Shown: positions 9,126 through 17,912, counted from the first letter of the stretch. The stretch: DNA of 48,316 nt from Desulfomonile tiedjei (GCA_016212925.1 JACRDF010000026.1:1-48316), one strand, 5' to 3'. Program-made: numbers and translations. The notes: generated by a model from the letters alone, not told the origin.

Positions 9126-10196
9126 ATGCCCGAAATAGACGCTTTACTAACCGAAATGATAAAAGCCGGCGCATCAGACCTGCATATGGTGCCTCAGCTT
9201 CCGCCCATGCTTAGACTTCGGGGAGACCTCGTCCCAACCAAGCACGAATCCCTTACCCACAAACGAAACCAAGAGCTGTTCTTCGAGATGATGAATCAGG
9301 CTCAACAGAGGCGCCTTCAGACCACCTTGGAGTTGGATCAGGCTTACGAAGTCGAGGGCCTGGCCCGATTCAGGTGTAATTACTTCTACCAAATGAGGGG
9401 ACTGTCAGCGGTATTCCGCCACATACCCACCGCGATAAAATCCCTGGAAGAACTGGGGATGCCCGCGGGGGTCCAAAAACTCATGGAGATCAAGAGGGGA
9501 CTCGTTCTGGTCACAGGGCCTACCGGCTCGGGGAAATCCACTACCCTCGCAGCGATCGTCGATCGCATAAACAGGACCAGCGAGCAGCACATCATTACCA
9601 TTGAAGACCCGCTCGAATTCGTGCATGACAACAGGATGTCTCTCATAACCCAGCGGGAAATAGGGACCCACGCGAAAAGCTTTGCAGACGCGTTGCGGGT
9701 CGCTTCCAGAGAAGACCCCAACATAATCCTGGTCGGCGAGATGCGAGACCTGGAAACCATTTCACTGGCTCTGACATGCGCGGAATTGGGTATATTGGTC
9801 TTCGGGACCTTGCACACCAACTCAGCCGCCAAAACCATTGATAGGATCATCAACGCTTTTCCTGCCAACCAGCAGAACCAGATAAGGAGCATGCTCAGCG
9901 AGTCCCTCAAGGGGGTAATGGCACAACAGCTCCTCAAGACATCTGACGGAAAAGGACGATGCGCGGCGGTCGAAATACTGATCAGCAGCCCTGCCGTGGG
10001 CAACCTTATACGGGAATCGAAGCTTAGCCAGGTGGCCTCCATCATCCAGACCGGAACGTCGGAAGGAATGCAAAGCATGGACCAAGCCCTCCAGCAGCTT
10101 GTCGATCAACGCCGCATCACCCCGGAAGAGGCTTACTGGAAGGCCATAGACAAGTCCGCATTCGCTTCCCAATGTTCGGATTCGATATTCGAGTAG
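9126..10196 (+). CDS. pilT: Type IV pilus retraction ATPase PilT
   Basis: The 356-residue protein matches PilT throughout: MPEIDALLTEMIKAGASDLH at the N-terminus, a canonical Walker A GPTGSGKST near 131-139, Asp box EDPLEFVH, Walker B NIILVGEMRD, and His box GTLHTNSAAKTIDRI with His at about 230. It ends with the C-terminal NLIRESK segment that corresponds to the AIRNLIRE motif of PilT. It powers retraction of type IV pili in twitching and surface sensing. It follows the divergent paralog by 25 nt without an obvious ribosome site of its own, so translational coupling is possible. A MITE-like element follows 56 nt after the stop. The symbol is given because all PilT hallmarks are intact, though PilT versus PilU cannot be fully resolved from sequence. 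Confidence 0.93.
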   Translation: MPEIDALLTEMIKAGASDLHMVPQLPPMLRLRGDLVPTKHESLTHKRNQELFFEMMNQAQQRRLQTTLELDQAYEVEGLARFRCNYFYQMRGLSAVFRHIPTAIKSLEELGMPAGVQKLMEIKRGLVLVTGPTGSGKSTTLAAIVDRINRTSEQHIITIEDPLEFVHDNRMSLITQREIGTHAKSFADALRVASREDPNIILVGEMRDLETISLALTCAELGILVFGTLHTNSAAKTIDRIINAFPANQQNQIRSMLSESLKGVMAQQLLKTSDGKGRCAAVEILISSPAVGNLIRESKLSQVASIIQTGTSEGMQSMDQALQQLVDQRRITPEEAYWKAIDKSAFASQCSDSIFE

Positions 10197-10251
10197 CGGC
10201 CAATTGACTCCTTCGATGAATTTTTTCGCCGAACTCGGGTTTGAGAATATG

Positions 10252-10463
10252 TTTATACCAATTGCCAAAATTACTGTCCGATTTGTCTCTCGAAACTGTG
10301 TGCGACGACATTGCTCAGGTTCAAAAAGAAGCCCTGGCCTCGTACGGCGCGGAGCCCCGCGTCCGCCCTTGTCCTGGCGTCTCGTTGGTCCCAGGGCAGG
10401 CACGGGGGCCTGCCCCTACGCAGACTAACTGCATTCGGACAAAAAATTTGGCACTTGGTATAA
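10252..10463. repeat. MITE-like element, family A, copy 2
   Basis: About 212 bp bounded by TTTATACCAATTGCCAAAAT (10252) and its imperfect inverse complement ATTTGGCACTTGGTATAA (ending 10463); both ends continue into a GTCCGA-like box. The interior holds other hairpins (GCCCTGGC-like, CCAGGGCAGGCACGGGGGCC). It occupies most of the gap upstream of the molybdoprotein and keeps an open frame that makes that gene look 104 codons longer than it is. Confidence 0.7.
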
Positions 10464-10552
10464 TCGTGTCGTTTCGAGAAGTGAAAGGATCTCGGGTCCC
10501 GGGGGAGCGGGGACAAAATCCGGCCATTGCCGGAAGTCGGCCCGGTTGTGCC

Positions 10553-11221
10553 ATGCAATGGAATCTCATAAGCCTGCTTAGCCGAAGGAACTTCATAAGG
10601 CGGATATCAGCCGGCCTGTTGGGCTCCGCGTTTGCACCGGGCGTCTTCTTTTCTTTTCGGGACAGGGCTCTGGCGCAGCTGGCTGAGACAACCCAGGGCG
10701 ATCCCCTTAAGGACAAAAACCCCAAAGATGTCGACGCAAGCACCATCGAGATTACTCCGCTGAAAGACTTCGGAACCATGGGCCTGGACGGCTACAAAGC
10801 CGACACGGAAGTGTGGCGGCTTATAGTCGAAGGGCATGTGGAAAACAAATTGAGCATCTCTTACCGGCAATTGTTGGACATGCCGTTTATCGAGAAGCCT
10901 GTTCTGATGATTTGTCCGGGTATCTTCGTCAATCATGGCTTGTGGAGAGGGATTTCCGCAGCTCACCTACTTAAACTTGCAAAGATTTCGGGTGACGTGA
11001 ATTACGTCTCGTTCCGCGGCCCTGAAGGCAATTACGAAAAGGTGATGCGAGTGCCGCTTAAGGACATTGTTGCTGAAAAGGTTTTCCTTGCACATCATGT
11101 GAACGGAGAGGCCCTCCCTGCAAAACATGGCTTCCCCCTGCGCCTGGTGGCCGAAGGCTATTATGGATATGACTGGGTAAAATATGTATACAAGATCACA
11201 GCAGAAATAGTACCGGCCTGA
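10553..11221 (+). CDS. Tat-exported molybdopterin-dependent oxidoreductase, SUOX fold
   Basis: The 222-residue product starts with a twin-arginine signal (SRRNFIR, residues 10-16, then a hydrophobic stretch to about 40), so it is folded with cofactor in the cytoplasm and exported. The mature part is the oxidoreductase molybdopterin-binding domain of the sulfite oxidase/YedY group. It includes WRLIVEGHVENKLSISYRQL near the start, a candidate Mo-ligand Cys at about 121 (LMICPGIF), GLWRGISAAHLLKLA and the C-terminal GYYGYDWVKYVYKI. The domain is small, without the dimerisation or cytochrome domain of true sulfite oxidases. The substrate is unknown. The start at 10553 is chosen because the upstream open frame lies in a repeat. 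The gene ends 21 nt before zwf, so the two may be cotranscribed, which is an odd pairing. Confidence 0.85.
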   Translation: MQWNLISLLSRRNFIRRISAGLLGSAFAPGVFFSFRDRALAQLAETTQGDPLKDKNPKDVDASTIEITPLKDFGTMGLDGYKADTEVWRLIVEGHVENKLSISYRQLLDMPFIEKPVLMICPGIFVNHGLWRGISAAHLLKLAKISGDVNYVSFRGPEGNYEKVMRVPLKDIVAEKVFLAHHVNGEALPAKHGFPLRLVAEGYYGYDWVKYVYKITAEIVPA

Positions 11222-11242
11222 CCGTTCCACCGGAGGCGGAAG

Positions 11243-12820
11243 ATGGGCTTTGATCGCGAATCCATTGACTCGCATATCGAATCGGTAATTAAAGGCAAGA
11301 CCGAGGACTTGAAGGTTCCGCAGGAGGCCTGCCTGTTGGAGTCCCCGCCGGACCCATGTACGATTGTGATCTTCGGTGCGACCGGCGATCTCGCCAAACG
11401 GATGCTGACACCCGCACTTTACAAGCTTCACTTGAGCGGCGCGTTGCCGGAGCCCTTTCTCATTGTGGGCGCGGCCCGTTCCGACATGACTCACGAGGAG
11501 TTCCGGCAGGAGCTTAAAGGGGCTGTTGCAGGCATGGATATGTCGAAATGGGAAGAATTTGCAGCGGCTTCCTATTACCAGAGGGTACAGTTCGATTCAA
11601 CCGAATCATTTTCGAATTTGGCTCTGGCACTCAAAGATTGGGAAGCACAGCACGATATCTCCGGAAACAAAATCCTGTATCTTGCGATCCCCCCTTCTCT
11701 GTACGAGAGTACCGTGGAAATGCTGGGCGAGGCAGGTCTTTCCGGGAAACAGGAAACCGGAGGGGGATGGGCCCGAATAGTGGTGGAGAAGCCCTTCGGG
11801 AGAGACGTGAAGACCGCGGCCCATCTGAATAAGACGCTCGAAAAGCATTTTGAAGAGCGCCAAATCTTCAGGATAGACCATTATCTTGCCAAGGAAACCG
11901 TCCAGAACCTCCTGATCTTCAGGTTCGCCAACGCGATCTTCGAGCCCCTCTGGAACCGACAATTCATAGACCACATCAACATTACGGCCGCAGAGTCGCT
12001 GGGGGTTGAAAAAAGAGGAAGTTACTACGAGGAAGCAGGCGTCCTGCGGGACATGTTCCAAAACCACATGATGCAATTGCTCGCTTTGACGGCTATGGAA
12101 CCGCCGTCAAGTTTCGAGGCGGATTTGGTCCGAGATGAAACCTGTAAGGTGTTCAGATCGCTGAGGCCGTTCTCGGCCGATGACAATGGACCGAGGCTGC
12201 TGCTCGGCCAGTACGGCTCCGGCTCAATAGACGGCAAGCAGGTCCATGGGTACCGGGAAGAGGCTGGAGTGGACGCGAAGTCCCTTACCCCCACATTCGC
12301 TATGATGAAGGTTTTCGTCGACAACTGGAGGTGGCAGGACATTCCTTTCATCTTGACTTCCGGCAAGAGAATGGCCCGTAAAATGACAGAGATTGTCATC
12401 CACTTTAAGAAAGTGGCTCACTCTATGTTTCGCGGCCTCCTCGAAGAAGCGATCAAACCGAATATCTTGACTCTCGGGATTCACCCGGATGAGAGCATTA
12501 AACTGACTTTTGAAACCAAGAACCCCGGCGCGCTTGTCTGTTTGAGGTCCGTGATCATGGATTTCAATTACACGGACAATTACAGTGGACCTGCCCTCGA
12601 TGCGTACGAAAAGGCCCTGTTGGAATGTATGCAGGGCGACCAGACGCTTTTCTGGCGACAGGACGCGGTGGAACTCTCATGGGCTTTCCTCGACCCGATC
12701 CTGGAACATTGTGAAACCTGCGAAGACAGAGGACGGCGGCTCTTGACTTACGAGGCCGGCACGTGGGGACCGGGAGACATGAAGTTGGAGCTTGATACGA
12801 ATGCGCTTTCAGAGAAGTGA
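11243..12820 (+). CDS. zwf: Glucose-6-phosphate 1-dehydrogenase
   Basis: Zwf oxidises glucose 6-phosphate to 6-phosphogluconolactone, making NAD(P)H, in the cytoplasm. The 525-residue protein carries the coenzyme motif GATGDLAKR near 45, the EKPFGRD segment and the active-site signature [10 protein letters not shown] near 208-217 with the catalytic His. Its C-terminal half contains [10 protein letters not shown] and RSGKRM-like ([10 protein letters not shown]) segments of the substrate domain. The length is normal for the family. The first 30 or so residues ([15 protein letters not shown]) are an extension before the Rossmann domain. GGAGGCGGAAG precedes the ATG, so this start is well supported. 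Phosphogluconate dehydrogenase is encoded separately at 502. No 6-phosphogluconolactonase is seen nearby. Confidence 0.97.
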   Translation: MGFDRESIDSHIESVIKGKTEDLKVPQEACLLESPPDPCTIVIFGATGDLAKRMLTPALYKLHLSGALPEPFLIVGAARSDMTHEEFRQELKGAVAGMDMSKWEEFAAASYYQRVQFDSTESFSNLALALKDWEAQHDISGNKILYLAIPPSLYESTVEMLGEAGLSGKQETGGGWARIVVEKPFGRDVKTAAHLNKTLEKHFEERQIFRIDHYLAKETVQNLLIFRFANAIFEPLWNRQFIDHINITAAESLGVEKRGSYYEEAGVLRDMFQNHMMQLLALTAMEPPSSFEADLVRDETCKVFRSLRPFSADDNGPRLLLGQYGSGSIDGKQVHGYREEAGVDAKSLTPTFAMMKVFVDNWRWQDIPFILTSGKRMARKMTEIVIHFKKVAHSMFRGLLEEAIKPNILTLGIHPDESIKLTFETKNPGALVCLRSVIMDFNYTDNYSGPALDAYEKALLECMQGDQTLFWRQDAVELSWAFLDPILEHCETCEDRGRRLLTYEAGTWGPGDMKLELDTNALSEK

Positions 12821-12975
12821 AGAACGGGTGCCACTGCTGAAACTGTCTCAAAACTGGCGATTTCATCAAACGGTCGGTACGGCGTCCCGCGGGACGCGGG
12901 ACGAACCGCCCGGAATCAGGGCGCTTCTCGGAAACTGTCTCAGAATTCCTCGGCGCGGAGAGATCGTGCCACGCG

Positions 12976-13128
12976 GGGTGGCCCGGAGGCCACTGCCTCC
13001 GGGTTCCGAAGGAACAAGAGGGGCTGTTGAGAGGACATTACCCTGTCCAAAGACTGCCGGTGCTACTCGCAGGCTGGAAATCACCGCCTGTCGCTTCGCG
13101 ACCCGGACGTGTGGCGTCCGGGCCACCC
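12976..13128. repeat. MITE-like element, family B, copy 1
   Basis: A 153-bp element whose ends are long inverted repeats: GGGTGGCCCGGAGGCCACTG at the left and a GTGGCGTCCGGGCCACCC end at the right. The interior contains CCGAAGGAACAAGAGGGGCT and GCTGGAAATC blocks. The same ends and blocks, 156 bp in total, occur at 33759-33914. It has no coding capacity. The rest of the 12821-12975 gap has one GC palindrome (CGTCCCGCGGGACG) and nothing else recognisable. Confidence 0.8.
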
Positions 13129-13260
13129 GACAGAGACGATCGTCATCGTTGTAACACGATTTGGGCCTGCTCCCGGGTTTTGAGATAGTTCCAGCAGGGG
13201 CACCCAACAAAGAACCTGAAAAGATGGTGAAGCACTGACCTGAAAGCTAGGGAGGAGGCG

Positions 13261-13490
13261 TATATAGCCGGTGTCAAAAATAATGTCCGACTATGAGATG
13301 CGCTTCTTGGAAATTGGTAGGTGCCAGCCTCCGTGCCGGGACATTTTTCAGATACAAATCAATTACGCCTATGGCGTGACCCGGCAGGGACCCCGGACCG
13401 CGGTCCGGGGCAGGCTCTGGCCCCTACCGGTTCCGTTAGAGAGCGTGGCCTGTGAAAAACGGTCAAGAATTGTGGCTACTGGTATATGAT
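13261..13490. repeat. MITE-like element, family A, copy 3 (diverged)
   Basis: About 230 bp with ends TATATAGCCGGTGTCAAAAA and, inverted, AATTGTGGCTACTGGTATAT; the left end also has ATGTCCGA. The interior has a GGTGCCAGCCTCCGTGCC block shared with copies at 211 and 23601, and a CCCCGGACCGCGGTCCGGGG palindrome. It ends 76 nt before the 3' end of the hemerythrin-like gene. Confidence 0.6.
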
Positions 13491-13566
13491 GTAAGCCCGG
13501 CCTGTTTGTCCCTAAAGGCGAATACATATGAGACACCAACCAGGCTGTATCAGAGTTGACCTTGCA

Positions 13567-13833
13567 TCAACCCCGCGCGATCTCTCTCAGCCACAGGTCC
13601 ACCGCAAGATGATCGTCAATCTCATCCAGGGATACCTCCCTGGGCTGTTCATCCAAGAGAAATGAGTGGATGAAGTAGTTCTCGTCGAAATCGTCCGGCT
13701 CTCCAGCCTTGCCGGGATTCTTGGAAAATCCCGCGGCCAAGAGTCTCCCTTTACCTGGACCTCGCTCCTCCGCCAGATCGAACAGAGTACGAAATTGCTC
13801 GTGATCTCGCCGGATCAGTTCAAAAATATTCAT
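13567..13833 (-). CDS. Short protein with a hemerythrin-like N-terminal helix
   Basis: The 88-residue frame starts with MNIFELIRRDHEQFRTLFDL, which resembles the first helix of HHE hemerythrin domains that bind a di-iron centre and sense or carry oxygen. GGGAGGGG about 9 nt upstream supports this start over longer readings. The expected later helices with H...E and HxxxH motifs are absent. Instead there is a Gly/Pro-rich stretch (ERGPGKGRLLAAG) and an acidic C-terminus (VSLDEIDDHLAVDLWLREI). It is therefore either a truncated or rearranged hemerythrin or an unrelated protein with a chance match. It stands alone between repeats. Confidence 0.45.
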   Translation of the reverse strand: MNIFELIRRDHEQFRTLFDLAEERGPGKGRLLAAGFSKNPGKAGEPDDFDENYFIHSFLLDEQPREVSLDEIDDHLAVDLWLREIARG

Positions 13834-14430
13834 GGCTTTACCCCTCCCGATTAATTCCCCGGCCCATTTGACGCAGTAACAATTTGGTAAATGCCCTTTC
13901 CCCCATGATTGGGCGTGTTGCCTAAATCCAGAGCATGTTTCGTGCCAGATCGCGAGACGTGGAGGGAATGTCTGCATAAGGGTTTGTGGGAGCCGATTCC
14001 GCGGTCTTCCGCCGCGCAGGCGGGCTCATCCTGCGTGTCTTCCGGGAGGCCCTTGGAGCGGTAATCGGACAACAGGAAAAAATAGGCGTGCGAATTTGCG
14101 ACAGCATGCCGACAGAACGGACATTTCAGCCTCAATATTGATCGGCCACTATGCAATAGAACCGCACACTAGGGCATCTCTTCCACGCCATTGTCACGGG
14201 TTATGCTGATGCGCCTTCCAAGAAGTGACATTAGCAATGGCCGGCAGGGACGCCGGCTCTACCATAATGTGGTAGCCGTCCAGCGGGACGCGGGATGTCC
14301 GCCATGTTCACTGGTATGAAAGCGAACCAATATGACAAGTGGCAGGGTCCGGGACTTTTTGCTTTAGCGGCGCTTTACCAGATGGTCTGAATATGCTAGC
14401 TTTCCGTATCATTTGTGGGAGGGCAAAAAG
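13834..14430. other. Intergenic region before the ABC importer
   Basis: About 600 bp without a well-supported gene. A minus-strand frame ending at 13851 starts with a zinc-ribbon-like LRLKCPFCRHA but has no ribosome site and drifts into atypical sequence, so it may be a gene relic. Around 14238-14310 are short hairpins (GCCGGCAGGGACGCCGGC, GTCCAGCGGGACGCGGGA) of the kind found inside the window's repeats. The importer's own promoter was not resolved. Confidence 0.45.
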
Positions 14431-15393
14431 ATGAGAACGGTCTTGGCTATACTTTTGTGCCTTCTTCTGTGCCCCCTTTCGGGCTCCATCACTCCTGCAT
14501 CCGAACGAACCATTCACATCGGCATTTCGCAGATCGTGGAACATCCCGCGCTCGACGCGACCAGAAAAGGTTTTATTGAGGACCTTCAGGACAGCGGTTA
14601 CAAAAACATCAACTTCAACTACAAGAACGCGCAAAACAACAGGGCGGTCTCAGGGCAAATTGCAAGGACGTTTGTCGGCGACAAGGTTAATCTGATCTTC
14701 GCGATTTCGACTCCTTCCTCACAAGACGTGGCAGCACTGACCAAAGAAATCCCGATCCTCTTCTGTGCAGTAACAGACCCTGTGGCTGCAGGACTGGTAA
14801 AATCCCTGGAAGCTCCGGGCGGAAACGTATCCGGCACCACGGACCGCTCGCCGGTTGCGCAGCAACTCGACCTCATCGGCAAGGTCCTCCCCGCTGCCAA
14901 AAGACTCGGTACAATCTATAACGCGGGCGAGACCAATTCCGTATCGTCGGTAAGGGAGATAAAAGCCGAGGCTGCCAAGCGAGGAATGAGCGTGGTAGAA
15001 GCCACGGCCGCCTCTTCCAGTGCCGTGAAAATGGCAGTGGAAAGCCTGGTGGGCAAGGTGGACTTCATCCATATTCCTACCGACAATACCGTAGTCCTTG
15101 CCTTCGAGTCCGTGGTGAAGGTCTGCCGCGACAACAAGATCCCTTTATTTGCAGCGGATGTTGACTCGGTATCCCGCGGAGCGATTGCAGCCTTGGCGGT
15201 CGACTATTACAGGATGGGCCGGCAAACAGGAGCCATGGCTCGCAGAGTTCTGGAAGGGAAGGCCAAGATCTCGGAGATGCCGGTGGAATTCCAAAAGGAG
15301 TTGCTGCTTTACCTCAACCCGCGACAGGCCGAACTGATGGGGGTGAAGCTTCCCGACACCCTTTTGAAGGAAGCGGCAAAGATAATTCAATGA
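14431..15393 (+). CDS. ABC importer substrate-binding protein (ABC_sub_bind / TrpX-like)
   Basis: The periplasmic or lipid-anchored binding component of an importer. The 320-residue product has a signal peptide (MRTVLAILLCLLLCPLSGS) and the PF04392-type fold: IHIGISQIVEHPALDATRKG at the N-terminus, NLIFAISTPSSQDVAALTKEIPILFCAVTDPVAAGLV in the middle with the typical 'A/S-T-P-A' and 'VTDP' motifs (positions 92-125), and a hinge with LFAADVDSVSRGA. GGGAGGG 6 nt upstream supports the start at 14431. The family serves aromatic amino acids in some Firmicutes (TrpXYZ), but the substrate here is unknown. It begins a three-gene unit with the permease at 15409 and the ATPase at 16529. Confidence 0.92.
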   Translation: MRTVLAILLCLLLCPLSGSITPASERTIHIGISQIVEHPALDATRKGFIEDLQDSGYKNINFNYKNAQNNRAVSGQIARTFVGDKVNLIFAISTPSSQDVAALTKEIPILFCAVTDPVAAGLVKSLEAPGGNVSGTTDRSPVAQQLDLIGKVLPAAKRLGTIYNAGETNSVSSVREIKAEAAKRGMSVVEATAASSSAVKMAVESLVGKVDFIHIPTDNTVVLAFESVVKVCRDNKIPLFAADVDSVSRGAIAALAVDYYRMGRQTGAMARRVLEGKAKISEMPVEFQKELLLYLNPRQAELMGVKLPDTLLKEAAKIIQ

Positions 15394-15408
15394 CCGAGTG
15401 GCTGTGAA

Positions 15409-16305
15409 ATGAGTTGGTACACTTTTGTCGGAGCGCTGGAGCAAGGCTTCATCTTCGGCCTGATGTCACTCGGGGTGTATCTCACCTTTCGGGTACTGGA
15501 CTTCCCCGACTTGAGCGTTGATGGGAGCTTGCCTCTCGGGGCTGCTGTCTGCGCCGCAATAATAACCGGCGGCGGCGATCCTTATCTTTCCGCGGGAGCG
15601 GCTTTTCTTGCGGGAGTTTTAGCAGGCGCGTTCACGGGTATTATAAGTACCAAGCTGCGAATCCTTAATCTTCTCGCAGGAATTCTCACTATGATCGCCC
15701 TTTATTCGATCAACATTCGGATAATGGGCGCTCCCAATCTGAGCCTCTTGAATCAACCAACTGTCTTCGATCGGTTCCAAGGTTTGGGAATCCAGGGTTT
15801 TGCCGTTCCCATGGCAGTGGTTTTGGTTATCCTGATTGTCCTCAAAATCTGCCTCGATTTGTTTTTGCAGACTCGCTTCGGGTTGGCGGTCAGAGCCACG
15901 GGCGACAATCCAGCGATGGTTAAGGCTCAGGGAGTTAACACCGACAACACGATCATTGTGGGGGTATCTCTCTCCAATGGACTGGTCGCCCTGTCAGGGG
16001 CCTTGTTGGCCCAGGCCCAGGGAAGCGCGGACGTAGGCATGGGCGTGGGCACCATCATAGCCGGGCTTGCAGCCGTAATAATCGGTGAAGCCTTTGTGGG
16101 CGGCCGATCCGTATTTGTGGCCACCATAGGGGTCATTCTTGGTTCGGTAGTCTACCGGCTGGTTGTGGCCGCGGCACTAAGTTTCAGGTTCGGTCCGCTG
16201 AGCCTGGCGCCTAGTGACTTGAATCTTATCACTGCGTTGCTGGTTATAGTCGCGCTCACTTTCCCGAGAGTTAGGGAGAAACTCAAGAGCAGGGCTTTCA
16301 GATGA
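15409..16305 (+). CDS. ABC importer permease (branched-chain-type, TrpY-like)
   Basis: The integral membrane permease of the importer, 298 residues, almost entirely hydrophobic with about 8-9 predicted transmembrane helices. The sequence has the BPD_transp_2 pattern: GLMSLGVYLTFRVLDFPDLSVDGS near the N-terminus, the RATGDNPAMVKAQGV cytoplasmic loop (about 163-177) that contacts the ATPase, and GLAAVIIGEAFVG. It lies 15 nt after the binding-protein gene, so the two are cotranscribed. The ATPase follows after a repeat-filled 220-nt gap. There is only one permease, so a homodimer is expected. Confidence 0.93.
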   Translation: MSWYTFVGALEQGFIFGLMSLGVYLTFRVLDFPDLSVDGSLPLGAAVCAAIITGGGDPYLSAGAAFLAGVLAGAFTGIISTKLRILNLLAGILTMIALYSINIRIMGAPNLSLLNQPTVFDRFQGLGIQGFAVPMAVVLVILIVLKICLDLFLQTRFGLAVRATGDNPAMVKAQGVNTDNTIIVGVSLSNGLVALSGALLAQAQGSADVGMGVGTIIAGLAAVIIGEAFVGGRSVFVATIGVILGSVVYRLVVAAALSFRFGPLSLAPSDLNLITALLVIVALTFPRVREKLKSRAFR

Positions 16306-16351
16306 GATTCATCTCCGGCAACAGCGGGGCGGCCATCGACCGCCGATTGCT

Positions 16352-16510
16352 TTATATCGATTGACAAAAGAAATGTCCAAAGACGCTGTGCCGTCAAGGC
16401 TGTTGCAGACGACCATAATCGGCGGGCACGGCCCGCCCTACGATTGAGCCAGGCCCCTCTTGTAGCGGGCCGTGCCCGCCTATTCAGAGCTGCTGCCCCA
16501 AGTAATGTCC
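16352..16510. repeat. Repeat insertion inside the ABC importer operon
   Basis: Two copies of a family-A-like box in direct orientation (GATTGACAAAAGAAATGTCC near 16359 and GCCCCAAGTAATGTCCGAAA near 16494) flank a perfect 16-bp hairpin (GGCGGGCACGGCCCGC at 16421, GCGGGCCGTGCCCGCC at 16465). The right end provides an in-frame ATG (16505) and GTG (16472) ahead of the ATPase gene. It separates permease and ATPase genes. Confidence 0.6.
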
Positions 16511-16528
16511 GAAAGAAGGGTCAAAAAC

Positions 16529-17335
16529 TTGGTCATAGTCCGGAACATCACGAAAGTCTTCCATCCCGGCGAGGTCAACGAAGTAATCGCTGTGGCTGAC
16601 GTTTCCTTCCAGATACCGGAAGGCCAATTCCTCACGGTAATAGGCGGCAACGGGTCGGGAAAATCCACGCTGCTTAACCTCCTTGCCGGGACTTTTTTCG
16701 CGGACAAGGGAACCATAAAGGTTGCGGACGAAGACGTGACCCACTTGCCGGAATTCCGACGAGCCAGGCTAATCGGCAGGGTTTTTCAAGACCCCTTGAT
16801 GGGAACATCGGCGGGCCTGACCATTGAAGAAAACTTTGCGCTTGCCGAGTCGCGGGGAAAGTTCAGAGGTCTCGGACCCGCTCTGAATGCGAAGGTCCGA
16901 AGCGAGATCAGAGATCATCTGGCGATGCTGGGATTGGGGCTGGAAAACAGAATGAGGGCCAAGGTGGGCTTGCTATCCGGTGGCCAGCGCCAAGCAATCA
17001 CCATTCTGATGGCGGTATTTCGGCGGCCCAGAGTTCTGCTATTGGACGAGCACACAGCCGCACTCGATCCGCGTGCCTCTCGCAAAATAATGGAATTGAC
17101 CAGGGAGATTGTGGAAAGCCAAAGGCTCACCACGCTCATGGTGACACACAACCTGGCGCACGCTCTTAATAGCGGCGAAAGAATAATAATGATGAGCCGC
17201 GGCCAAATAATTCGGGATCTGCCTAAAGAGACTTTCCGGGCCATGACTCCCCAGGATCTGCTGGGCCTATTCTGGGAAACGCAGAAACCCGAAGATGCGC
17301 CCGCGGGCCTTGAAATCGCGCCGAACACAAGTTGA
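16529..17335 (+). CDS. ABC importer ATP-binding protein (TrpZ-like)
   Basis: The cytoplasmic ATPase that energises the importer. About 268 residues with Walker A GGNGSGKST, Q-loop GRVFQDPLMGTSAG, ABC signature LLSGGQRQAI, Walker B VLLLDEHTAALDP and switch His in MVTHN, so it is complete. Start choice is uncertain. A TTG at 16529 has AGAAGGG 8 nt upstream and gives the usual family N-terminus (VIVRNITKVFHPG). The ATG at 16505 and GTG at 16472 lie within a repeat and have no ribosome site. The H-loop protein belongs with the permease and binding protein upstream. Confidence 0.92.
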   Translation: MVIVRNITKVFHPGEVNEVIAVADVSFQIPEGQFLTVIGGNGSGKSTLLNLLAGTFFADKGTIKVADEDVTHLPEFRRARLIGRVFQDPLMGTSAGLTIEENFALAESRGKFRGLGPALNAKVRSEIRDHLAMLGLGLENRMRAKVGLLSGGQRQAITILMAVFRRPRVLLLDEHTAALDPRASRKIMELTREIVESQRLTTLMVTHNLAHALNSGERIIMMSRGQIIRDLPKETFRAMTPQDLLGLFWETQKPEDAPAGLEIAPNTS

Positions 17336-17503
17336 CCTTCAAAAAATGGAGGCAGTGGAATTGCTTTGGTAAGGGCACGGCATGGAGGCCATCTTATACC
17401 GGTTTGCTATTATTCTCGTAACACACTTGATGTAAGCTGTGATGGCTGTAGATGTTAGATAATTCGTGGACAAGATGTGCCACAGAAAGGGGGTACTGAG
17501 TCC

Positions 17504-17737
17504 ATGAGAATCCATAGCCAAGATCAGACGATAAAGAAGAACTACCTCCAGAAGGACCGGTTTTTGATCGGTGAATATCAGTAAGTCAAGGCTGGGGAAC
17601 ACTCAAGCTACCGACGTGTGCAGGACTTTTGCAAGGCGCATGATTTAGATAGAAGGGCGTCCCGGAAGTATTATAATAGATACTTGCAGAGCGGCAACGA
17701 AGAGGATTTGCTGCCGAGGCAGAGGGGTCCGAGGTGA
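17504..17737 (+). pseudogene. Transposase-like helix-turn-helix remnant with an internal stop
   Basis: A frame from the ATG at 17504 runs 26 codons to a TAA (17582-17584) and continues in the same frame to TGA at 17735. The second part reads YRRVQDFCKAHDLDRRASRK then YYNRYLQSGNEEDLLPRQRG, the pattern of the N-terminal HTH of IS481/IS630-type transposases (variable 'V..FC...G..R.T..KW..RY...G..GL..R.R.P'). GAAAGGGGG lies upstream. The catalytic core is missing, so this is a dead fragment or a stop-interrupted small DNA-binding protein. Just upstream (17394-17423) is a copy of the TTATACC...CTATTATTCTCGTAAC end that also occurs at 48134, so the fragment lies next to a repeat end. Confidence 0.55.
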
Positions 17738-17912
17738 AAGATTTATTTCTTGTAGGCGATTCCATAGCGGCCCCGGGCGCCGGTGGGGACGTAGGAAACA
17801 ACTCCGTAATTCTCACTTACCGAGCGCTGACACATCGCCAGCTTTAGACTGGAGAACGATTCGGCGGCCATTTATCGTCGAGTCACAAGCCTCGAAAAGG
17901 AGCAATCGTTTT

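Noticed and set aside
13226-13260. AAAGC and GAGGAGG motifs resembling part of a cyclic-di-GMP riboswitch
   Set aside because: The two GEMM stems cannot be drawn and no gene start follows closely.
13851-14156. Minus-strand frame with zinc-ribbon-like LKCPFCRHA start
   Set aside because: TTG start without ribosome site, no second Cys pair, and atypical sequence downstream.
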